Positions 34,507 to 45,036 are shown, numbered from the stretch's first letter. The stretch: 54,543 nucleotides of DNA from Acidobacteriaceae bacterium (GCA_003152695.1 PMAT01000035.1:1-54543); one strand, 5' to 3'. Made by a program: numbers and translations. Notes: generated by a model from the sequence alone, not told the origin.

Positions 34507-35199
34507 TTATCCCTTTGGTTGGGTCGAAGACTGCGCGGTATTTTTTTGCTGCTGGGCCTGGGCGATCAACTGCTCGATCACCGCCTTCTGCGGGAAGTTC
34601 GGGTTGAGCTTGAGCAGCTTCTCCCAAGCGGCCACTGCGCCGTTGACGTCGTTCTTGCCTCGCCACTTGATGATTCCGATGTTCATCAGCGTTCCCGGGT
34701 GCTTCGGATCATAGGCCAGCGACTTGTCCAGTTCTGTGAGAGCGCCATCCACGTCGCCGGTGTAGTACATGCACGAAGCCATGTCGGTGCGGATCGGCAC
34801 GTTCTTGGGATCGACATCCAGAGCCTTCTGGAAGTACGCGACGGCCTCTTTGAATTGATGGGTCGCTTTGTAGGTAAGGGCAATCTTGTTGAGCAGATCG
34901 ACATTCTTGGGATCGGTCTTCAGCTTGGCCACCAGCGGGTCTGCTTGTTTGTCGGCCATGCGCTTCATGTCATCCAGGGTCGGCATCTTCTCTTGTTGTC
35001 CGGCGGCGGAGGGCGGGGCGGTTGCAGCCTGCTGCATTTCGGCGGAAGCCGGACTCACCTGGGCCGCGGGTTTGGCCGAGCCGCGCACCAAATATCCCAC
35101 CAACACGCCGATCAGCAGGCAGACGGCTGCCATGGCGTAGGTTTGGGTTGCCGTCCAGTTGGTGGTTGTGGTGCCGCTTTGCTTCGATTCCGCTTCCAT
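34507..35199 (-). CDS. membrane-anchored TPR protein
   Basis: The ATG at 35199 has AAGGAG upstream; the longer frame has no support. The 231-residue protein has one N-terminal membrane span (about 22-40, 'AMAAVCLLIGVLVGYLV') and at least three TPR units at about 100-215 ('AVAYFQKALDVDPKN', 'ALTELDKSLAYDPKHPG', 'AVAAWEKLLKLNPNFP'). The repeat domain should face the periplasm and act as an assembly scaffold. It lies 34 bases downstream of the GT39-like gene start on the same strand and may share a transcript with it. Confidence 0.8.
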   Translation of the reverse strand: MEAESKQSGTTTTNWTATQTYAMAAVCLLIGVLVGYLVRGSAKPAAQVSPASAEMQQAATAPPSAAGQQEKMPTLDDMKRMADKQADPLVAKLKTDPKNVDLLNKIALTYKATHQFKEAVAYFQKALDVDPKNVPIRTDMASCMYYTGDVDGALTELDKSLAYDPKHPGTLMNIGIIKWRGKNDVNGAVAAWEKLLKLNPNFPQKAVIEQLIAQAQQQKNTAQSSTQPKG

Positions 35200-35545
35200 C
35201 TTCACTGCTCCTTCGTAACAATCTGGGAGGGGCTCCCCCCAGCTTCTCTTCTTGGATAGAGAGTGCGAGGGCGCACACTTGCAGGAACCTATGGAAAGTG
35301 CACACGGCTTGCCAAACACTGCAGATCGGAAATTCGCAGCTAGTCATTCTTATTCAGTAACTTAGCGGAATGAGCAGAGCCGATCCAGAGCGGCAGTACC
35401 CTTGCGGAAGCGTCTTTGTCCGCACTGCGCGTGTGATTTGGCGCGGACTAGGTGGGCTTTCGGGCCCTTCGAGGCGTGTAATCCGCTGTACAGCTTAGAC
35501 TTATTCCAGTTCTTCTTTGGAAGGCCACCTGCATCTTAGGCAGAT
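35200..35545. other. 346-bp divergent intergenic region
   Basis: No gene, repeat or convincing promoter box is recognised between the TPR gene and the divergent membrane protein gene. Promoters for both must lie here. Confidence 0.5.
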
Positions 35546-37111
35546 ATGAGTGTTGTCGCCGACGAATCCCGGCCATTGCCGTCGACGAAGGGCGAAGACT
35601 CCCTGGCGAAACGCGGTGGCGTGGGTTTTGTCAACGAGCTGCGCCCGCTCCTCGGTCTGCGCTGGCTGCAAGTGCTTACCCTGGCCGGCCTGCTGGTCAC
35701 GGTGGGCGTGATCGCCTTCAATCTGAAATTCTCGGTGCTCGACCTCGACATCTGGTGGCACCTCAAAGTTGGCGATTGGATCATCCAGCACAAGGCGGTG
35801 CCCCACACCGGCCTGTTCTCGTGGACGGCGGCCGATCGCCCGTGGGTGGCTTACAGTTGGGGCTACGAAGTTCTGATGTCGCGCGCCTACGCCTGGTTCG
35901 GGCTGGTCGGCGTCGGAGTGTACGGAACGCTGCTGACCCTCGGAGTCGCCTACTTCATTTATTGGATGACGCGCCGCCTTTCTGGCCGGTTCTGGCTGGC
36001 GTGCATCCTGGCAATCGTTACCTGCTCGGCGTTCCTCTTTAACCTGATGCCGCGGCCGGTCTTCCTTTCCATGATGCTGTTCTGCGTGACGCTGACACTG
36101 GTGTTGGAAGCGCACCGCACGGGCCGTGTACACCTTCTCTATTGGCTGCCGCTGATTTTTCTGTTGTGGGCGAACCTGCACATCCAGTTCATCTACGGAT
36201 TGTTTGTGGTCGGATTGCTGCTGGCGACGAACCTTGCGCAGCGGCTGGCCGCCCGCCTTGGATGGGAGCCCACATGGCTGCTGCCTCCTAGCCTTCCGGC
36301 TGCAACATTGGCCGCGGTTTTTGCGGCGTGCGTCATCGCCACCTGCATCGGACCATACTCCTACCATCTTTACCAGGTGATCTTCCAATATTCTCAGGCG
36401 AAAGTCCCATACCGCATGATCCGGGAGCTGCAGCCGATAAACTTCCGGGCCGGCAGCCATTATGTGGAGCTTCTTCTGATGGCTTTCGCGTTCTTCGCCG
36501 TGGGGCGGCGACGCCAGGTTGACGTCTTCAAACTCCTGCTGCTGTCCATTGCCGGGGCAGTAGCCTTCCGCACCATGCGCGACGCCTGGTTCATCTGCAT
36601 TCCGGCAGCAGCTTGCATCGCTGACGCGCTGGCCGACGAGACCACGCGTGAGGCGAAAGAAACCTGGCGGCAGAAAGTTGCGGTGGCGGCGGTGGTCGCC
36701 GTATCACTGTTCGTTTTTGCGGGCAGCACTGACTTCAACACGCGCGGCCTCGACCGCGCCATCAGTGGCTTTCTGCCCGTCAACGCGGTGAACTACCTGC
36801 GCAAGAATCCGGCGCCGGGGCCGCTCTACAACACGCTGGACTGGGGCGGCTTCCTCACTTGGTACATGCCGGATTATCCGGTGGCCATCGACGGGCGCAC
36901 CGATCTTTACGGCGACGAGCTGGATGAGCAGTTCTTCGATACAGCCAATGGGGCGCCGTCGTACATCAACGATGCTTACCTCAACCAGGCGGGCGTGGTG
37001 ATTCTGCAGAAGAGCAACAACCTGGTAAGTGTTTTGCAGGCGGACCCACGATTCCAGCTGGTGTACGAGGACCAGCTCGCGGCGGTGTTCGTGCGCAGCG
37101 GCCCACGCTAG
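35546..37111 (+). CDS. large polytopic membrane protein, GT-C-like, unknown function
   Basis: The 521-residue protein has about ten membrane spans, starting at about residue 45. It contains 'VLDLDIWWHLKVGDWIIQH' followed by 'FSWTAADRPWVAYSWGYEVL' in the first outer loop. This acidic/tryptophan-rich loop recurs in uncharacterised membrane families that resemble lipid-linked sugar transferases. The C-terminal part is soluble with 'YNTLDWGGFLTWYMPDYPVA' and 'DGRTDLYGDE'. A role in surface polysaccharide or glycoprotein building fits the neighbouring genes but is inference. Confidence 0.7.
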   Translation: MSVVADESRPLPSTKGEDSLAKRGGVGFVNELRPLLGLRWLQVLTLAGLLVTVGVIAFNLKFSVLDLDIWWHLKVGDWIIQHKAVPHTGLFSWTAADRPWVAYSWGYEVLMSRAYAWFGLVGVGVYGTLLTLGVAYFIYWMTRRLSGRFWLACILAIVTCSAFLFNLMPRPVFLSMMLFCVTLTLVLEAHRTGRVHLLYWLPLIFLLWANLHIQFIYGLFVVGLLLATNLAQRLAARLGWEPTWLLPPSLPAATLAAVFAACVIATCIGPYSYHLYQVIFQYSQAKVPYRMIRELQPINFRAGSHYVELLLMAFAFFAVGRRRQVDVFKLLLLSIAGAVAFRTMRDAWFICIPAAACIADALADETTREAKETWRQKVAVAAVVAVSLFVFAGSTDFNTRGLDRAISGFLPVNAVNYLRKNPAPGPLYNTLDWGGFLTWYMPDYPVAIDGRTDLYGDELDEQFFDTANGAPSYINDAYLNQAGVVILQKSNNLVSVLQADPRFQLVYEDQLAAVFVRSGPR

Positions 37112-37235
37112 AGGAGATTTTCTGAATTGGTATGTCCGGATTGTCCTTATCCGGGCACGATGCCGAAAAGCTAATGGCCCCGCAAAGCTGGAGGTGACCC
37201 CTCTTTGGCCGAACTAATTAATCCAGGTCGTTTTG

Positions 37236-38567
37236 TCACCTGTCCGTCAATTGGAAGAGTTGAACGCGAGCATTCGCCGTGTCGGTGACATAGAATCGGT
37301 CGCTGGCATCGAACCACAGCCCTCTGGGAGCGCTGAACTCGCCCGCTTTGGAACCGGCCTGACCGAACGACGCCACCAATTTGCCAACCCGGTTGTACAT
37401 TCTGACTTCGGAAGTATCGGCGTACGCGACATAGATATTGCCCCGGCTATCTAATGCCAGCCCATTGTCCCTATCCCGGTCATCAGCCGAAGGGTTCGCA
37501 ATATTGAAGCCTGAAAGCAGGTTGCATTCCAAATCCATGATCTGAACCCGCGTGCCGGCGGTGTCCAAAACGGCAACCTCGTCACCGCTCACCGCAATCT
37601 CGGTTGGATTATTGAACGGTTGGGCGTCGTCTCGCCGCTTTAACTCGAATCCAGCGCTATCGTCCCATTGCACTCCATTACGTCTCAAGAGATTGCCTTG
37701 CAGGTCGAGCAAAAGAACCAGATGGCGAGGGCTGTCAACAAGGTATAGATGGCCCGCCTTGCGGTCGATCGCAATTCCACTTGGGCCTTGATACATCCTC
37801 TCGCCATGGAAGTTGCCGATGTAGCGCAGAAACTGTCCGTGCGGGTCGTACACCAGAATCATCCCCAGCTCAGAATCAGCAACATAAATATTGTCTTCCT
37901 GATCTACGGCGACCCCGGCCGGTGACTGAAGGCGACGGCCGGGCCCTCCCAGAATGCTGAATGAGCTCTTACCCTTTGCGTCCAGCACATGAATAGCCGG
38001 GACGCCTGGATCGCTAATGATAATGCGCTGTTGTGAGTCGGTCGTCAGGTGTTGAGGCGTTTTCAGCACGGGGAGCCGACCGTAGACAAAGGAAACAATG
38101 CCGTTTCGAACTTCACCAGCAAGGGACTGCACTTCCGGCAGAGCGATTGCGTGTCCGGGCGGCGCAACATCGTCCACCCGCCGCACGTAGGACGATAGCA
38201 TTGATGGCGGAACGTCGCGTTGCCTCGCGGCTCGCGCCTCTGGACTCCAGGAGAGCGTGGTGCTTCTCGCGTCCATAAAACGTGTGCGCCTGGACGTCCT
38301 GCGAAACTTTCCGTCAGGCTGGAACATGCCAACATAGTCGAGCTCACGGCCGCTTCCAACGTCGAGATGGGGAAGGGTCCGCGCCCGTTGGGTGGCATCC
38401 CGAGTGGTTGCAAGCGAAGACGTGCTCCCACCATCAAAATTCTGACCCTGCGCTGAGTGAGGAAATATCACGGTTAGCGCAAACATGATCGCCATCGCTA
38501 TCGTCAGCCGATGGGCCTGTGTGGGGGATCTGGGATGGAAAAAGGTGCAAGCCCGCGTGAAACGCAT
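37236..38567 (-). CDS. secreted NHL-repeat beta-propeller protein
   Basis: The 443-residue protein has a signal sequence (about 20-41, 'IAMAIMFALTVIFPHSAQGQ'). From about residue 150 it carries six NHL-type repeats, for example 'AGVAVDQEDNIYVADSELGM', 'SGIAIDRKAGHLYLVDS' and 'NGLALDSRGNIYVAYADTSE'. It resembles the NHL protein at 43933-45036 repeat by repeat ('DPGVPAIHVLD' versus 'DPGAIGVHVFD'), so the two are paralogues. Such propellers are often scaffolds or cell-surface partners. A good ribosome site (GAGAGGTG) precedes the ATG. The Ser/Thr kinase gene upstream is separated by about 460 bases. Confidence 0.8.
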   Translation of the reverse strand: MRFTRACTFFHPRSPTQAHRLTIAMAIMFALTVIFPHSAQGQNFDGGSTSSLATTRDATQRARTLPHLDVGSGRELDYVGMFQPDGKFRRTSRRTRFMDARSTTLSWSPEARAARQRDVPPSMLSSYVRRVDDVAPPGHAIALPEVQSLAGEVRNGIVSFVYGRLPVLKTPQHLTTDSQQRIIISDPGVPAIHVLDAKGKSSFSILGGPGRRLQSPAGVAVDQEDNIYVADSELGMILVYDPHGQFLRYIGNFHGERMYQGPSGIAIDRKAGHLYLVDSPRHLVLLLDLQGNLLRRNGVQWDDSAGFELKRRDDAQPFNNPTEIAVSGDEVAVLDTAGTRVQIMDLECNLLSGFNIANPSADDRDRDNGLALDSRGNIYVAYADTSEVRMYNRVGKLVASFGQAGSKAGEFSAPRGLWFDASDRFYVTDTANARVQLFQLTDR

Positions 38568-39028
38568 TGGTTCACCTCTCGGCCAGGAGGAGATTCACCG
38601 AAGGCACTGGCGAGCTTCGACGCCTGGCGGGCATCGACCACGCTGCTAAATTGTTTACAAACTACCCACGTCGGCCGACCCGAGAGGAGGAGAACATCGA
38701 GGGCTGGCCGCAAATTCTTGCCTGGCAATTACTCCAAAGATGAGTTGCCAGGGGGCAGGGAGAAATCCGGTACAGGATTCTAGTGCGTGTCTCGACCCTG
38801 TCACCTGCACCCACAGCTTGCGTTCGCCGGGGACAAAGAGCAAGTGCAAAGCTGCTCATGTTGTCTTAAATTGATTATTCGTTCCCATTTTAGGAAACGG
38901 TGCTAACAGCAAAACCATCCCTTCAGATCGATTATTCATGAAGGCCTCACCCCTTGAAGGGGCACGGCTGAAGCCGTGCCCTGATACAAAACGACTCATG
39001 AGGTACCTTAGATAGCTTTTAGTCTCTA
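38568..39028. other. 461-bp intergenic region with one hairpin repeat
   Basis: No gene is supported here. It holds a GGGCACGGCT hairpin (38960-38981) that could end transcription of the kinase gene. I see no other clear signal. Confidence 0.5.
38960..38981. repeat. GGGCACGGCT-GA-AGCCGTGCCC hairpin repeat
   Basis: GGGCACGGCT (38960-38969) and AGCCGTGCCC (38972-38981) form a perfect 10-bp inverted repeat with a 2-base centre. The preceding CCCC-TTGAA-GGGG offers an alternative stem. This is a typical REP-like sequence just beyond the end of the kinase gene. Confidence 0.65.
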
Positions 39029-41971
39029 TCAACGTATCTGTTGATACTCGGCCTTGGCTTGTCTCATTACAGGCAGGTCGGGGTCGGCATCTTTCCAGAG
39101 AGCGAAAAACTCCTGGTAGCTGCCACGCGCCTTGATGGAGTCTCCTGCCAGCGCATAGGCCCGGCCAAGCTGAAGGCGGGCCAACGCCGCTAACGGACAA
39201 TTGACTGCGACACCGCGCTGATCCAGAAACTTGCGAAATTCGGCGGCGGCTTCTTTACCTTTTTTCAGCGACAAGTAGGCCATGCCGCGGATATACACCG
39301 GGTAGAGCGACCCGCCCACTTCGAACTGGGGAAGTGGAGTGCCGAGTTCGTACGGTTCGGTTGTCTGGAGGATATCGAGGGCCTTGGCCGGATCGCCGCG
39401 CCCGATTTCGATGGAAGCATAAATGGCGGGCAGCCAATAGTGATTGATGACCGTGTTCAGCGGAAAGCGCTCAGCCAAATCATCCGCCATATGTTTCGCC
39501 CGGTCGGCATCTCCGATACGGGCCAGTGCCAAAGCTGCCAGAATGTCCACATCACGAGTGGGCGCGGCAGCAAGCGCTGCGGCGATGTCTTGCCGGCTGC
39601 GGGCAGGATCGTTAAACTCCGCCTCCCGTAACGCGGCATCCATCTGCCATGCTGCCGCGGTTTCCGCTGAGCCATCGCGCCGGGCCGACTCGGCCGCCCG
39701 TTTGGATAATTCCCGCGCAGCGTTGAGGCGTCCATAGAAAGCTTCGGTATCGGATGCGAACGAAAGAAGAATGTCCTCCCCCGGTTTGCCGCTCGCGGCC
39801 GCGACTTGCCGCTTCATCTCGGCGGTGTCGCTGTCAAGAAAGGCAACGCCATAGCGGTTGCCGTGGAGAAACGGATTGTCAACCTTGTGCTCTACCGCTT
39901 CCTTATACGTCCTCTTCGCATCATCAAGACGGTCCAAGGCGGCATACAATCCCACCAGGTTGGTGTAGGCTGCTGCGCTACCCGGGTTAAGACGAAGATC
40001 CTCGAGGCTCGCGGCAACCGCCTTTTCGTATTGTCCTAAGTAGCTGTAATCAACCCCTAGGTTGCCGTAAGGTTCGCCGTTGCGCGGATAGGTCTGGGCC
40101 CACATCTCATACGCCTGGATGGCTTTCTCCAGTTCGCCCGTAACCAGCAGATAGTAGGTGCCCGAAATGCGAAACCTTTCCCGCTCGCTCACTTTGTCCC
40201 GCAGGTCATAAGCCTTCTGCAGGTTCTGACTGGCGAGGCCGGGCTCTCTGAGGTTGGAGTATGAGATTCCCAAGGCTGCGTAGGCAGCCGAGAAGTCAGG
40301 ATCGAGTTCGATGGCGCGGTTAAAGAAGGGAACGGCTGCCAGACTGCCTTGTTCCTGCAACGTCTTCCTTCCTTCGGAGAGGGCCTTCAGAGCTTCCAGG
40401 GAGGGAGTGGTGGCTTGATCCAAAGGAGTGTCGAATTTCTCCACCGTGCTCAGCGACTCGCCGAGTTTTTCCCGCAGCTTGGTCGATGCCTCGCCCAACG
40501 CTTTTAAGACGTGTTCCTTGTTTTCCGCCGTGACTTGTTCCTGCGCCAGCGGATCACCCGACGTGCAGTTGACGGCGTCGAGACCGATTACATACTGCCT
40601 TCCCAGACTGGCAATGGCGCCTGCGATGTAGGCTTTTGCGCCGGCGCGCTGACAGAGATCGCGCGCTACCTCCGGAGTCAGCTTGGTACCACGGGGTTTT
40701 GCCATCAGCTTCAGGGTGGCGCGAATTCTCGCATCGGACAGGATGTTCAGAAAGGGAGACTGGCCCAGTTGCACCGAAATCGCCTGCTTCAAAGTGTCAT
40801 CGAAGACGGGATCTCCAGTCGTATTGTCGAAGTCGGCCAGCATCAGGGTGTCCTGCTCGGTCAACTTAGGGGCGCGGTGCGAGCGCCAGTACAAACCAGC
40901 GGCAATAATTACCGCGATTAACAACAGGACGGGCGCGCCTGTCTTCCACGAGAAAGCGCGCGGAGCTTTGGTGATCGCCGCCTGAGAGACGCTCTCTTTT
41001 GACGACGCAACCTGGCTTTTGAGATGGGATGGTCCGCTTGCAGCAACCTGCTCAGCCGGCAGTTCATTGTCTGCGGCGACAACGACCGAGCGTTGCGAGG
41101 AGTCCGTGTCGCGCTTAAGGCGACGCAGTTCGGCGCGCATGTCCGAGGCATTCTGGTAGCGCAGGGTGCGGTCTTTCTCCAGCGCGCGGTTGATGATGTC
41201 TTCCAGTTTCGGAGGCAGGTCGGGGTTCAGTCGAACCGGTGCGACGGGAGCTTTGTGAAGGATGGCGTCGAACAACAAAGCGGAGGTGTCGCCGCGAAAC
41301 GGCATTACTCCCGTCGCCATCTGATACAGCACTGCGCCAAAGGAGAAAAGATCGGTGCGGCTATCCAGCGGCTTTCCTCGCGCCTGCTCAGGAGACATAT
41401 AGGCGAGCGTGCCCAGGGTGGTGCCGGGGCTGGTGAGATGCTCCTCACCCGCCGCGCTGAGCGTGAGTCCCGATTGATCACTGGCAGAACTCGTACGGAC
41501 AACGGTTACTTTTGCCAAACCAAAATCCAGGATCTTAGCGTGGCCGTTCTCGGTCACGAAGATGTTGGCCGGCTTGATATCGCGATGAACGATCCCCTTG
41601 GAGTGGGCCGCATCCAATCCATCGGCGACCCCAATGGCGATGTCGAGCAGCCGCTCCATCTCCATGGGCCCTTTGTCGACCAGATGCTTTAGTGTGGTTC
41701 CGTCGAGAAACTCCATGACCAGGAATGCGCGACCGTCCTCTTCGCCAATGTCATAGAGGACGCAGATGTTGGGATGGTTCAGGGCGGAGGCGGCACGGGC
41801 CTCGCGGCGAAACCGTTCCAGCGCCTCGGGGTCGCGTTCGACCTGCTCAGGAAGGAACTTGAGTGCGACCAGACGGCCCAGGCGGATGTCTTCGGCCTTA
41901 TACACGACCCCCATTCCGCCACCGCCGATTTTCTCGACGATGCGATAGTGCGAAATGGTCTTGCCCACCAC
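39029..41971 (-). CDS. membrane Ser/Thr protein kinase with C-terminal TPR repeats
   Basis: The 980-residue protein starts with a eukaryotic-type kinase domain (1 to about 270): glycine loop '[14 protein letters not shown]', K38, E57, 'HRDIKPANI' with catalytic D131, and DFG D149. All catalytic residues are present, so it should be active. A juxtamembrane linker and one membrane span (about 345-364, '[15 protein letters not shown]') follow. A periplasmic region then carries many TPR-like repeats (e.g. '[20 protein letters not shown]'). This layout is common in acidobacteria. The start is GTG at 41971, or the next codon. It lies 66 bases after the 12-haem cytochrome gene and could be read from the same promoter. 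Confidence 0.92.
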   Translation of the reverse strand: MVGKTISHYRIVEKIGGGGMGVVYKAEDIRLGRLVALKFLPEQVERDPEALERFRREARAASALNHPNICVLYDIGEEDGRAFLVMEFLDGTTLKHLVDKGPMEMERLLDIAIGVADGLDAAHSKGIVHRDIKPANIFVTENGHAKILDFGLAKVTVVRTSSASDQSGLTLSAAGEEHLTSPGTTLGTLAYMSPEQARGKPLDSRTDLFSFGAVLYQMATGVMPFRGDTSALLFDAILHKAPVAPVRLNPDLPPKLEDIINRALEKDRTLRYQNASDMRAELRRLKRDTDSSQRSVVVAADNELPAEQVAASGPSHLKSQVASSKESVSQAAITKAPRAFSWKTGAPVLLLIAVIIAAGLYWRSHRAPKLTEQDTLMLADFDNTTGDPVFDDTLKQAISVQLGQSPFLNILSDARIRATLKLMAKPRGTKLTPEVARDLCQRAGAKAYIAGAIASLGRQYVIGLDAVNCTSGDPLAQEQVTAENKEHVLKALGEASTKLREKLGESLSTVEKFDTPLDQATTPSLEALKALSEGRKTLQEQGSLAAVPFFNRAIELDPDFSAAYAALGISYSNLREPGLASQNLQKAYDLRDKVSERERFRISGTYYLLVTGELEKAIQAYEMWAQTYPRNGEPYGNLGVDYSYLGQYEKAVAASLEDLRLNPGSAAAYTNLVGLYAALDRLDDAKRTYKEAVEHKVDNPFLHGNRYGVAFLDSDTAEMKRQVAAASGKPGEDILLSFASDTEAFYGRLNAARELSKRAAESARRDGSAETAAAWQMDAALREAEFNDPARSRQDIAAALAAAPTRDVDILAALALARIGDADRAKHMADDLAERFPLNTVINHYWLPAIYASIEIGRGDPAKALDILQTTEPYELGTPLPQFEVGGSLYPVYIRGMAYLSLKKGKEAAAEFRKFLDQRGVAVNCPLAALARLQLGRAYALAGDSIKARGSYQEFFALWKDADPDLPVMRQAKAEYQQIR

Positions 41972-42037
41972 CTGGGAGAGCCCCCTTAGCGTGCGGACTA
42001 TGTTAGGAGTTGCGCGTGCGGCAAGTCAATGCGTTCT

Positions 42038-43936
42038 CTAGTGTCTGATGGGAAGGCCTGCCCCGCCCTTGTTCTTCTGCGTGGCTTGGTTGATGGAGCC
42101 GTCTGGGTTATGTGCGACATTGTGACACACCAGGGTGCAAGTATTGGTGGCGCGGGTGTAGGAGACCGGGGTGCCCCCATTGGCAGCCACCACATTGATG
42201 TCGAAGTTCACCAGACGCTCGCCGGAGATGGTGCCGCTTCTCGCGCCCATGCCGTGGGCGGTATGGCAAACCGAGCAGGTGAAGCCGGTGTTGATGTGGT
42301 CACCGTGATGGTTCCAGCTTGCATTGGAGACGATGTTGTTAAGGTCGTGGCACTTGCCGCACATGGCGTACGGGCCCTTGATGCTAAGGTCGGGGTTCGG
42401 ATACAGGTTCGTAATCAACTGACCGGGTCCGGGCGTCTGGCTGAACTCATAGTCTCTTTCGAGGATGTGCTTGTTGGTCGATCCATGCGGACCGTTGGGA
42501 CCCAGGCCCCCAAACTCGCGATTGTCGTCGCTGTTGTGGCAATCGGTGCAGAAAATCTGGTTGCCCATGGAACGCCCGTGAGTGGTACCGCCATTCAAAT
42601 CCAACATCGTAATCAGCAAGCTGGGCTGGGGTAGCGAACTGGTGCGGGGGTGGGTCACGGGATGGCTCGAGGTAGCGGTGGCAGCGAATTGCGGGATCAC
42701 ATTCAGAGGATCGCCCGCCGAAACCGCCCTTAGCGGCAGATAGCCGAATACGGGATTGGCAAGTTTTCCCGAACTTGAGCCGTGGCAGCGCAGACAATTC
42801 TCGTATTGATTGACGGACGGATTAAGGATGGTTATGCCGTCCGTGGCACTGATTCCGGCAACGCCATTTTGCGACACGCGGATGGCGGGAGGCGGCGGGA
42901 AGACAGACACCTGATTGGAGGAATGTCCGTTGTGGCAGTCCGCGCAGGTGGCATGCCGGTTGTTGTTCAGCAGAACATCTTCGGCAGCGTCGTGGGCATT
43001 GTTCCCCGCGGGAAACGGATGTCCCACCTTGGCAAACTCGGCATAGACATTGGGGATCGCAGGATCGATATTCGCACTGCCGTTGTGGCAGGCGATGCAG
43101 TCCTGCTCATTGGGCCCGCGCAGCAGGCGCATCGGGCCCTGCGCGTTGTGGGGCACATGGCAGGAGATACACGCGTCTTGCCCAACGGTGCCATAGCCGC
43201 CAAGTTTCGCCTGCCCGGCTACTTTGTTGGTCGCCAGGGCATGCGCGCTGGTGGCCCATCCCGCGAGCGGGTTGACCTGGCCGGACATCGTCCGGGTGGG
43301 ATCGTGGCAGGCAAGGCACATCTGCGCGTTCGAACTGTCGCGCACCAAAAAGTTCTGCGATAACCTATCGATGGCCTGCACATGAGGGTTATGACAGGAC
43401 GTGCACTCAATGTTGCCATCGATCAGTGTCACTTTCCCCAACGGATCGCCGGTCTTACCCTGCGAAGCCAGCGACGCGATCAGGTCGATCGTATCCTTGA
43501 TGGGCAGAACCAGGCTGAAAGGATGCGAACTCTGGAGGTTGGTCCCGAAGACGTCGGCGGGATACATGGACCCAGTCATGGTGATCTGGCCATAGACAAT
43601 CGTCTGACCGGGTGCGACAGTTCCGTCGTGACAGCTCAAACACAAGTTGCTGTCGGCGCCCAAGGTAGGTTGGGTGCCTTTTTGGTGATAGGTAGTGCTG
43701 GTATAGAGCGAATAGGTCGCCGTAGTCTGCGTCTGGTTCCAAAGCGGAGTTCTTCCCCCAGCCCCGTTGTGCGGCTCATGGCAATAGGTGCAGGAACCAG
43801 GGCGCGCGCCGGTAATCGGCGATTTGCTGCTCGGCCCCAGGTCATGCATGCCGATTACATCGCCCGTGATTTGCGCCAGCAGGGCAGGCCCAGCCAACAT
43901 CAGCACCGCGCAAACAGATAACAAGCGCCGCTTCAC
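42038..43936 (-). CDS. secreted 12-haem c-type cytochrome
   Basis: The 632-residue protein has a signal peptide (to about residue 21, 'ALLAQ') and eleven CxxCH motifs starting at C49, 99, 178, 207, 256, 280, 331, 381, 463, 526 and 554. One CxxxCH follows at C600. Many lone histidines can provide second ligands. The first four haem sites follow the order seen in the tetrahaem cytochrome of the same operon: D-V-x-G-x-H, CxxCHxPHxG, 'LCLSCHDG', 'HP', CxxCHNxH, then CxxCH. Haems 5-8 repeat this order. It likely carries electrons at the outer surface. The GTG start overlaps the NHL stop (GTGA), so it is translationally coupled. It is the last cytochrome gene of the operon. Confidence 0.92.
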   Translation of the reverse strand: MKRRLLSVCAVLMLAGPALLAQITGDVIGMHDLGPSSKSPITGARPGSCTYCHEPHNGAGGRTPLWNQTQTTATYSLYTSTTYHQKGTQPTLGADSNLCLSCHDGTVAPGQTIVYGQITMTGSMYPADVFGTNLQSSHPFSLVLPIKDTIDLIASLASQGKTGDPLGKVTLIDGNIECTSCHNPHVQAIDRLSQNFLVRDSSNAQMCLACHDPTRTMSGQVNPLAGWATSAHALATNKVAGQAKLGGYGTVGQDACISCHVPHNAQGPMRLLRGPNEQDCIACHNGSANIDPAIPNVYAEFAKVGHPFPAGNNAHDAAEDVLLNNNRHATCADCHNGHSSNQVSVFPPPPAIRVSQNGVAGISATDGITILNPSVNQYENCLRCHGSSSGKLANPVFGYLPLRAVSAGDPLNVIPQFAATATSSHPVTHPRTSSLPQPSLLITMLDLNGGTTHGRSMGNQIFCTDCHNSDDNREFGGLGPNGPHGSTNKHILERDYEFSQTPGPGQLITNLYPNPDLSIKGPYAMCGKCHDLNNIVSNASWNHHGDHINTGFTCSVCHTAHGMGARSGTISGERLVNFDINVVAANGGTPVSYTRATNTCTLVCHNVAHNPDGSINQATQKNKGGAGLPIRH

Positions 43937-45036
43937 TGGGACCCTCCCTTGCCCGGCTTGGCGACGCCGTAGTAATGAAAGACCTGGACCCGCCGGTTGA
44001 AGGAATCCACCACGAAAATCCGGTCGTTATGGTCGATAAACAAGCCGGCCGGCAACTGAAATTCACCTGCACCGGTGCCGCGATTGCCAAAGTAGTACAG
44101 CAGATTGCCGTCGCGGTTGAAGACCTGCACCACGCCCCACAAGCCATCCACCACGTAGAGATCGCCCTCCGAGTCGAGCCCAATCCCTTTGGGACGGAAC
44201 ATTGTCCCGGGAGCGTCGCCGATCCTCCCCACCGCGTACTTAAAAGCCCCGGAACGGTCCAGCACCTGCACGCTGAAGTTCATCGCGTCCACCACGATCA
44301 GGTTCTGGCCGTCCAAGCGCAGCTCGGTCGGGAAATTGAACTTGCCGGGGCCTTCGCCGTTATCCCCGATGGTCTGCACCACGCCGCCCTGCATGTCCAG
44401 AACAAATATCTTGTTGCGCAGCGTGTCGGTGACATAGATCCGCTGGGCCGCTGAATCCACCGCAATCCCGGTGGGACGCTTGAAGAAACCTTCGCCGCCC
44501 TTCAGGCTCCCGATGGCCCGCTGATACTTCCCGTCGGAGTTGAAGACGAACACCTTGCCCACCTCGGAATCGGTCACGTAGATGTTGTCCTGGGCATCCA
44601 CGGCGACGCACTGCGGCGCCAGCATCGGGTCCTTCCCTTTGCCGGCGCGCGACAGAAACTTGTACTTCTGTTGCTGGAAATCGAAGACGTGGACCCCGAT
44701 GGCTCCCGGGTCCGTCACGATGATGCGCCCGCGGGAATCGACGGCGACGCTGTAGGGACGGACCAGACTGTGGAACTCCGGCTCGCCGGCTACGAAGTCA
44801 ACCACTTTGTTCCAGAAGCTGCGCTTCGGCTTCACTTCGCGCTGCGAGCTGAAGCTACGCTCGTAGCTAAGCTTGCGGCCGCCTTCCAGCAACATATCCG
44901 GAGGCGCCGGCTGGGTGGGCTTCTCTTTGGGCTTGGACGCCCACGCCGGGGTCAGCAGGAGAAGAACAATGCAGGCGGCGTTGGAGAAAAAATGTGAGGT
45001 TCTCGTGCGCGCTCCCCCTAGAAGAAATTGAACCAC
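43933..45036 (-). CDS. secreted NHL-repeat propeller in the cytochrome operon
   Basis: The 367-residue protein has a hydrophobic signal near residues 18-33 ('ASNAACIVLLLLTP'-like; seen as 'ACIVLLLLTPAWA') and six NHL-type blades from about residue 90 ('SVAVDSRGRIIVTD', 'QCVAVDAQDNIYVTDSEVGK', 'TGIAVDSAAQRIYVTDTLRN'). The GTG start lies inside the end of the barrel gene, overlapping by 19 bases; the start is not certain because no good ribosome site fits. It overlaps the 12-haem cytochrome at the other end. NHL proteins recur beside multihaem cytochromes and may organise the surface complex. Confidence 0.85.
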   Translation of the reverse strand: MVQFLLGGARTRTSHFFSNAACIVLLLLTPAWASKPKEKPTQPAPPDMLLEGGRKLSYERSFSSQREVKPKRSFWNKVVDFVAGEPEFHSLVRPYSVAVDSRGRIIVTDPGAIGVHVFDFQQQKYKFLSRAGKGKDPMLAPQCVAVDAQDNIYVTDSEVGKVFVFNSDGKYQRAIGSLKGGEGFFKRPTGIAVDSAAQRIYVTDTLRNKIFVLDMQGGVVQTIGDNGEGPGKFNFPTELRLDGQNLIVVDAMNFSVQVLDRSGAFKYAVGRIGDAPGTMFRPKGIGLDSEGDLYVVDGLWGVVQVFNRDGNLLYYFGNRGTGAGEFQLPAGLFIDHNDRIFVVDSFNRRVQVFHYYGVAKPGKGGSQ

